Origin: Saccharopolyspora kobensis
Lineage (GTDB): Bacteria; Actinomycetota; Actinomycetes; Mycobacteriales; Pseudonocardiaceae
NCBI RefSeq assembly: GCF_900108315.1
Contig: NZ_FNVB01000004.1
Coordinates: 496,001 to 560,000 of the forward strand
Length of the DNA: 64,000 nt
Direction: 5' to 3'
Shown one piece after another: positions 61,074 to 64,000 of the stretch. Numbering within the stretch: the stretch's first letter is position 1; each line of letters opens with the position of its first letter. The notes under the pieces are model-generated. The model had not been told where the DNA came from and did no database searches. It saw nothing but the letters and a program-made list of their open reading frames with translations. The position numbers were made by a program, and so were the translations under genes.

Positions 61074-62177
61074 GTGGACAGGATCAAGGTCGGGATCATC
61101 GGAGCCAACCCGGAACGGGGCTGGGCGGTGCGCGCGCACGTCCCGGCGCTGCGCTCGCTCGACCAGTACGAGCTGACCGCGGTGGCCACCAGCCGTCGGG
61201 AGAGCGCCGAGCGCGCGGCCGCGGAGTTCGGGGCCGCGCACGCCTTCACCGACGCGCGGCAGCTGGCCGGCCACCCGGACGTCGACCTGGTCGTCGTGGC
61301 GGTGCGCGTGCCCCAGCACCTGGAGCTGGTCCGGGCCGCGCTCGACGCGGGCAAGCACGTCTACTGCGAGTGGCCGCTGGCGCGCACCACGGAGGAGGCC
61401 GAGGTGTTGGTCGAAGCCGCGCGGCAGGCCGCGGTGCACGACGTGATCGGCCTCCAGGCGCTGCGCGCTCCGGCGGTGGTGCGGGCGAAGGAGCTGATCG
61501 ACCGCGGCGAGCTGGGCCGCATCACCTCGGTGACCGTGCACAGCGCGCGGGGGAAGGGTGCGGCGGGCCGGGTTCCGGCGTGGGCGGCTTACACGCTGCG
61601 GTCGGCCAATGGCGCGGGTCTGCTGGAAGTCCACGGCGGGCACGTCCTGTCGGTGCTGGAGCACCTGATCGGCGACATCACCGAGCTGTCCGCCGACCTG
61701 TCGTCGCAGCACCCGCACCAGGTCGTGGCCGAAACGGGTGAGGAGGTACCCGTGGACAGCCCGGACCACCTCGTGCTGAACGCCAGGTCGGCGTCGGGCG
61801 CGGTGCTGTCGGCCACCGTCCGCGACGCCGAAGCCGAGGACCCGCGAGTGCTCGTGGAGATCGTCGGCACCGGGGGAAGTCTGGCGATCGCCTCCAGCGG
61901 TCGGCAGGACCCGCGCGGCACGCAGATCCAGATGAGCGATCTCGAACTGCGCCGCCCGAGCGAGCCCGGACGCCCGTGGAGCCTCGTCGAGCTGCCTCCG
62001 GCCCGAGCGGTGACCGAGGAAGCCCGCAACGTCGCGGCCACCTACGCCCAGATCGCCGAAGGATTGCGGACCGGTGAGCAGACGGCGCCCGGCTTTGACA
62101 GGGCCTTGCGCCTGCACCGCGTCCTCGACGCCATCCGCGCTTCCTCGGAGAAGGGAGAGCGGCAGCGACCGAGCTGA
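61074..62177 (+). CDS. Gfo/Idh/MocA family oxidoreductase
   Basis: 367-aa NAD(P)-dependent dehydrogenase. The N-terminal Rossmann fold begins KVGIIGANPERGWAVRAHVPAL, a variant of the GxGxxG motif with ANPERGWA insertion as in fungal-type galactose/xylose repressor-like members. The conserved AGKHVYCEWPLARTTEEA (about 97-114) replaces the usual EKP. The C-terminal alpha/beta sheet domain follows (VTVHSARGKGAAG, LLEVHGGHVLSVLEHLIGD). The missing Lys of EKP suggests altered chemistry or a regulator-like role. The GTG follows GGAGG. It is probably repressed by the divergent TetR. Confidence 0.82.
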   Translation: MDRIKVGIIGANPERGWAVRAHVPALRSLDQYELTAVATSRRESAERAAAEFGAAHAFTDARQLAGHPDVDLVVVAVRVPQHLELVRAALDAGKHVYCEWPLARTTEEAEVLVEAARQAAVHDVIGLQALRAPAVVRAKELIDRGELGRITSVTVHSARGKGAAGRVPAWAAYTLRSANGAGLLEVHGGHVLSVLEHLIGDITELSADLSSQHPHQVVAETGEEVPVDSPDHLVLNARSASGAVLSATVRDAEAEDPRVLVEIVGTGGSLAIASSGRQDPRGTQIQMSDLELRRPSEPGRPWSLVELPPARAVTEEARNVAATYAQIAEGLRTGEQTAPGFDRALRLHRVLDAIRASSEKGERQRPS

Positions 62178-62200
62178 GCCGGGGCTGGCAGACTGCCGGG

Positions 62201-62740
62201 ATGATCATCCGCCTCGCACAGGAGCGGGACTTCCCGGGCTTCCTCCGGCTGGCCGCCCAGGTCGAGCACTGGTTCGGGCCGATGGTCGAGGAGCCCGGTT
62301 TCCACCGCGCCGTGCGCGGGCGGATCCGCCGGTCCGCGGCGCTGGTCGCGGAGACCTCGGAGATCGTCGGCGGGATGCTGTTCAGCGCTGAGCCCCCGGT
62401 CCGCCGCGTCCACTGGCTCGTCGTGTCCGGCCGGGCGCGGGGGAGCGGGGTCGGGCGCGCGCTGCTGACCGAGGCGATGCGCCGGTTCGGGCCCGATCCG
62501 GGGACGATCGAGGTGATCACCTTCGGCCCCGACCACCCCGGCGCGGTCGACAGCGGTGCGCGCACCTTCTACGAACGGCTCGGCTTCGCTCCGGCCGAGC
62601 CCGCGGACCCGGGGCCGGAGGGCGGTTCCCGCCAGGTCTACCGGCGGGCCTTCCCCGGGCCGGTGGTGGAGTCCGCCCCGGAGCCGGACAATGTTGCCGT
62701 CCGTCCACCGGGGGTCGACATGCACGGTCCGGAGTCATGA
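62201..62740 (+). CDS. GNAT family N-acetyltransferase
   Basis: 179-aa acetyltransferase-fold protein. The N-terminal IIRLAQERDFPGFLRLAAQV is typical. The acetyl-CoA-binding motif A is VHWLVVSGRARGSGVGRALLTEAMRRF (in parts RARGSGVGRALL, about 84-95), and a C-terminal ARTFYERLGFAPAEPAD gives motif B. The substrate is unknown. The ATG at 62201 has CAGACT exactly 6 nt upstream (leaderless). Its stop overlaps the next gene (ATGA). Confidence 0.85.
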   Translation: MIIRLAQERDFPGFLRLAAQVEHWFGPMVEEPGFHRAVRGRIRRSAALVAETSEIVGGMLFSAEPPVRRVHWLVVSGRARGSGVGRALLTEAMRRFGPDPGTIEVITFGPDHPGAVDSGARTFYERLGFAPAEPADPGPEGGSRQVYRRAFPGPVVESAPEPDNVAVRPPGVDMHGPES

Positions 62741-62955
62741 CCGCCCAGCACTACCTGGGCGTATCGGGTCTCGCGCGGCAGCTCGGCGTGCCCCGCCGCG
62801 ACGTGTCGAAGTGGCTCGGCCAGTACCCCGCGAACTCCGAGCACCCGTTCCCGGAACCCGACGTGGAGGTCGACGGGGTCCCGGGCTGGACGCTGGAGCG
62901 CGTGCCGGAGGTGGAGCTCTGGCTGAGCGGGCTCTCCCGGCGATCCGGAAGTTAG
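62737..62955 (+). CDS. Small MerR/excisionase-like helix-turn-helix protein
   Basis: 72-aa protein with one winged-helix-like motif (LGVSGLARQLGVPRRDVSKWL, about 7-27) and a C-terminal segment PDVEVDGVPGWTLERVPEVELWLSG typical of small actinobacterial DNA-binding proteins that resemble excisionases or plasmid AlpA-like factors. The ATG overlaps the GNAT stop (ATGA). No integrase or attachment site is present, so it is more likely a chromosomal regulator than a mobile-element excisionase. Confidence 0.7.
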   Translation: MTAQHYLGVSGLARQLGVPRRDVSKWLGQYPANSEHPFPEPDVEVDGVPGWTLERVPEVELWLSGLSRRSGS

Positions 62956-62989
62956 CCGCGCATCGCACGGCTGTGCGACATGTTGCGGA

Positions 62990-63285
62990 CGTGCTCAACG
63001 TGGCACGTCGGCCCGCTGCCGGAGTCGCGGTCCTCGTCGGGAACGGGACTGCCGGAACGGCCAGGAGCAGCACGAGTTTCAGCACCGCGTGCGTCGGCTC
63101 CGGATCGGCGAACCAGAGCAGCACGGTGAAGAGCACCGGCCGAAGCCAGCAGCACGGCCGCTTTGAGGCGTGGCGCGCGATCTGCGGGAAGCGGCTCGTC
63201 GTCCGGCACGCTGTGGCCGCTCCTGCGAATCCACGGCGCGATCAACGCGGCCCCGATCCTGATCGGCCTCTGCTGGCCGCGCTCG
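62990..63285 (-). pseudogene. Frameshifted small membrane-protein remnant
   Basis: On the minus strand one frame codes RPIRIGAALIAPWIRRSGHS and RAPRLKAAVLLASAG, then coding character moves to another frame at about 63126-63148 with VLFTVLLWFADPEPTHAVLK and LVLLLAVPAVPFPTR. Both pieces have G/C-rich third positions, and together they would form a two-helix membrane protein. It may be a broken gene or a sequencing error. No ribosome site or clear start was found. The rest of the gap 62956-63348 holds only a terminator. Confidence 0.4.
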
Positions 63286-63289
63286 CGGC

Positions 63290-63334
63290 GTGAAGGCACC
63301 TTCCGCCGGGCACGTGGGCGGAAGGTGCCTTCAC
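63290..63334. terminator. Perfect 18-bp hairpin terminator
   Basis: GTGAAGGCACCTTCCGCC (63290-63307) pairs fully with 63317-63334 around a 9-nt loop. It lies just downstream of the minus-strand DUF4352 gene. Confidence 0.75.
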
Positions 63335-63348
63335 CCGCACCGCTCGGG

Positions 63349-64000
63349 TCAGACCTGTCCGACGAAGTACGCGGTGTCCTTCGCGAACGGGGTGGGCTGC
63401 ACCGAGATCTGGAGCTCACCGGGCTCGCTGCCGATCTCGAACACCGACGTGAACGTGACGTCGCCGCCGGGCGGGACCTGCGCGCTCGGGAACGGGTCGC
63501 CCGCGAAGTAGTTCTGCTGGGCGACGTGGCCGTTGTGCTGGACGGTGAGCGACGAGACGACGACGTTGTAGCCCTGATCGCCTTCGTTGCGGATCGTCAC
63601 GTCGAACTCGACGAACCGCTTGCCCTCCGGTGCCTGCAAGAACTCGTTGGACGGGGTGTGCGGGCGGGGCTGCGAGATCGAGAAGACCTCCCCGGTGGAC
63701 CACTTGTGCGCCTCGCCGAACCCGAGGCGGGCCGGCTCGCCGGTCGTCTCCACCTGGCCGTTCTCGGGAACGCTGGTGCCGAGCGCCTTGTCCAGCTCGC
63801 GGAGGAAGAGCGCCTGCATCGCGATCGTCACCACGATCGCCAGAACGCACAGGCCGGCTCCGATGCCCGCCATCACCTTCTTGGTGCCGAACAGCGCGAT
63901 CACGCCGAGGACCAGGCCGACGAGCGCGGCCAGCGCCGTCACGTTGTTCAGGATCGGGATGATCGACCCGACCACACCCACGATGCCCAGCACCAGCGCG
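63349..64000 (-). CDS. DUF4190/DUF4352-type membrane protein (partial, 5' end beyond window)
   Basis: At least 217 aa; the frame continues past the window end (ALVLGIVGVV before the first internal GTG). Two hydrophobic helices (about the first 65 visible residues: IGSIIPILNN-type glycine-rich DUF4190 pattern with VLGVIALFGTKKVMAG) precede an extracellular beta-sandwich of DUF4352 type (GKRFVEFDVTIRNEGDQGYN, SSLTVQHNGHV, VPPGGDVTFTSVFEIGS). Such proteins are surface-anchored and of unknown role; the domain resembles ligand- or protein-binding folds. Confidence 0.75.
   Translation of the reverse strand, partial: ALVLGIVGVVGSIIPILNNVTALAALVGLVLGVIALFGTKKVMAGIGAGLCVLAIVVTIAMQALFLRELDKALGTSVPENGQVETTGEPARLGFGEAHKWSTGEVFSISQPRPHTPSNEFLQAPEGKRFVEFDVTIRNEGDQGYNVVVSSLTVQHNGHVAQQNYFAGDPFPSAQVPPGGDVTFTSVFEIGSEPGELQISVQPTPFAKDTAYFVGQV

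Noticed and set aside
62737..62955. Excisionase of an integrated element
   Set aside because: The small HTH protein resembles excisionases, but no integrase, attachment-site duplication or tRNA gene is visible nearby.

Overview
The window is about 64 kb of very GC-rich (about 70%) chromosomal DNA with dense genes, strong G/C preference at third codon positions, frequent GTG starts and many promoters of the TANNNT type directly in front of start codons. Gene content and order (hisDCB...H-priA...F-I, trpE, a Trp-region membrane protein, trpC-trpB-trpA, lgt, gltB-gltD) are those of an actinobacterium. The style of the sequence and the accessory genes fit the Pseudonocardiales, with Saccharopolyspora-like genera as a guess. 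No rRNA, tRNA, CRISPR array, phage module or transposase gene was seen.

Layout. 0-3.7 kb: a peptide/nickel-type ABC importer (two permeases, two ATPases). 3.8-8.2 kb: a small membrane protein, a CNNM/CorC protein, a VOC protein, a YqeB-like protein and a secreted zinc carboxypeptidase. 8.4-11.5 kb: hisD-hisC-hisB. 11.5-20.8 kb: a gene remnant, secreted phospholipase C, a dicarboxylate symporter, a TetR/flavin monooxygenase pair, a citrate/dicarboxylate-type two-component system and SoxR. 20.9-22.9 kb: a split transketolase plus a PPOX-fold protein behind a SoxR-like operator. 22.9-28.7 kb: hisH, a small membrane protein, priA, an AraC/DUF2000 pair, a secreted peptidase, hisF and hisI. 29-36.4 kb: TetR, trpE, the Trp-region membrane protein, a micro-ORF, trpC, trpB, trpA and lgt. 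36.4-37.3 kb: a HigBA-type toxin-antitoxin pair with a 38-bp perfect palindrome. 37.3-40.4 kb: btuF-btuC-btuD behind a cobalamin riboswitch. 40.8-47 kb: gltB-gltD. 47.2-50 kb: alkylsulfatase and divergent TetR. 50-56.5 kb: a membrane protein, an SGNH hydrolase, a HelD-like ATPase and a GntP permease with its GntR regulator. 56.7-64 kb: a lytic transglycosylase, a large LuxR-type ATPase regulator, TetR/oxidoreductase, GNAT, a small HTH protein and a partial DUF4352 protein.

How the parts work together. Histidine, tryptophan and glutamate synthesis form the conserved core. PriA can serve both the histidine and tryptophan routes, which fits the absence of trpF here. Between the core blocks lie self-contained accessory cassettes, most with an adjacent regulator and a readable operator (TetR, SoxR, GntR, HigA, riboswitch).

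Most unusual is the non-coding DNA. R1 is a composite intergenic repeat of about 140 bp built from four copies of ATTTCCATTGAAAT; it occurs four times. R2 is an element of about 115-125 bp, also present four times. One R2 copy sits in the btuC/btuD junction with inverted ends and a 7-bp flanking duplication, and R2 ends carry Shine-Dalgarno-like sequence. R3 hairpins flank the two-component operon, and R4 is a palindrome family with a core near TTTCGCGCGAAA. About 17 genes appear to be leaderless.
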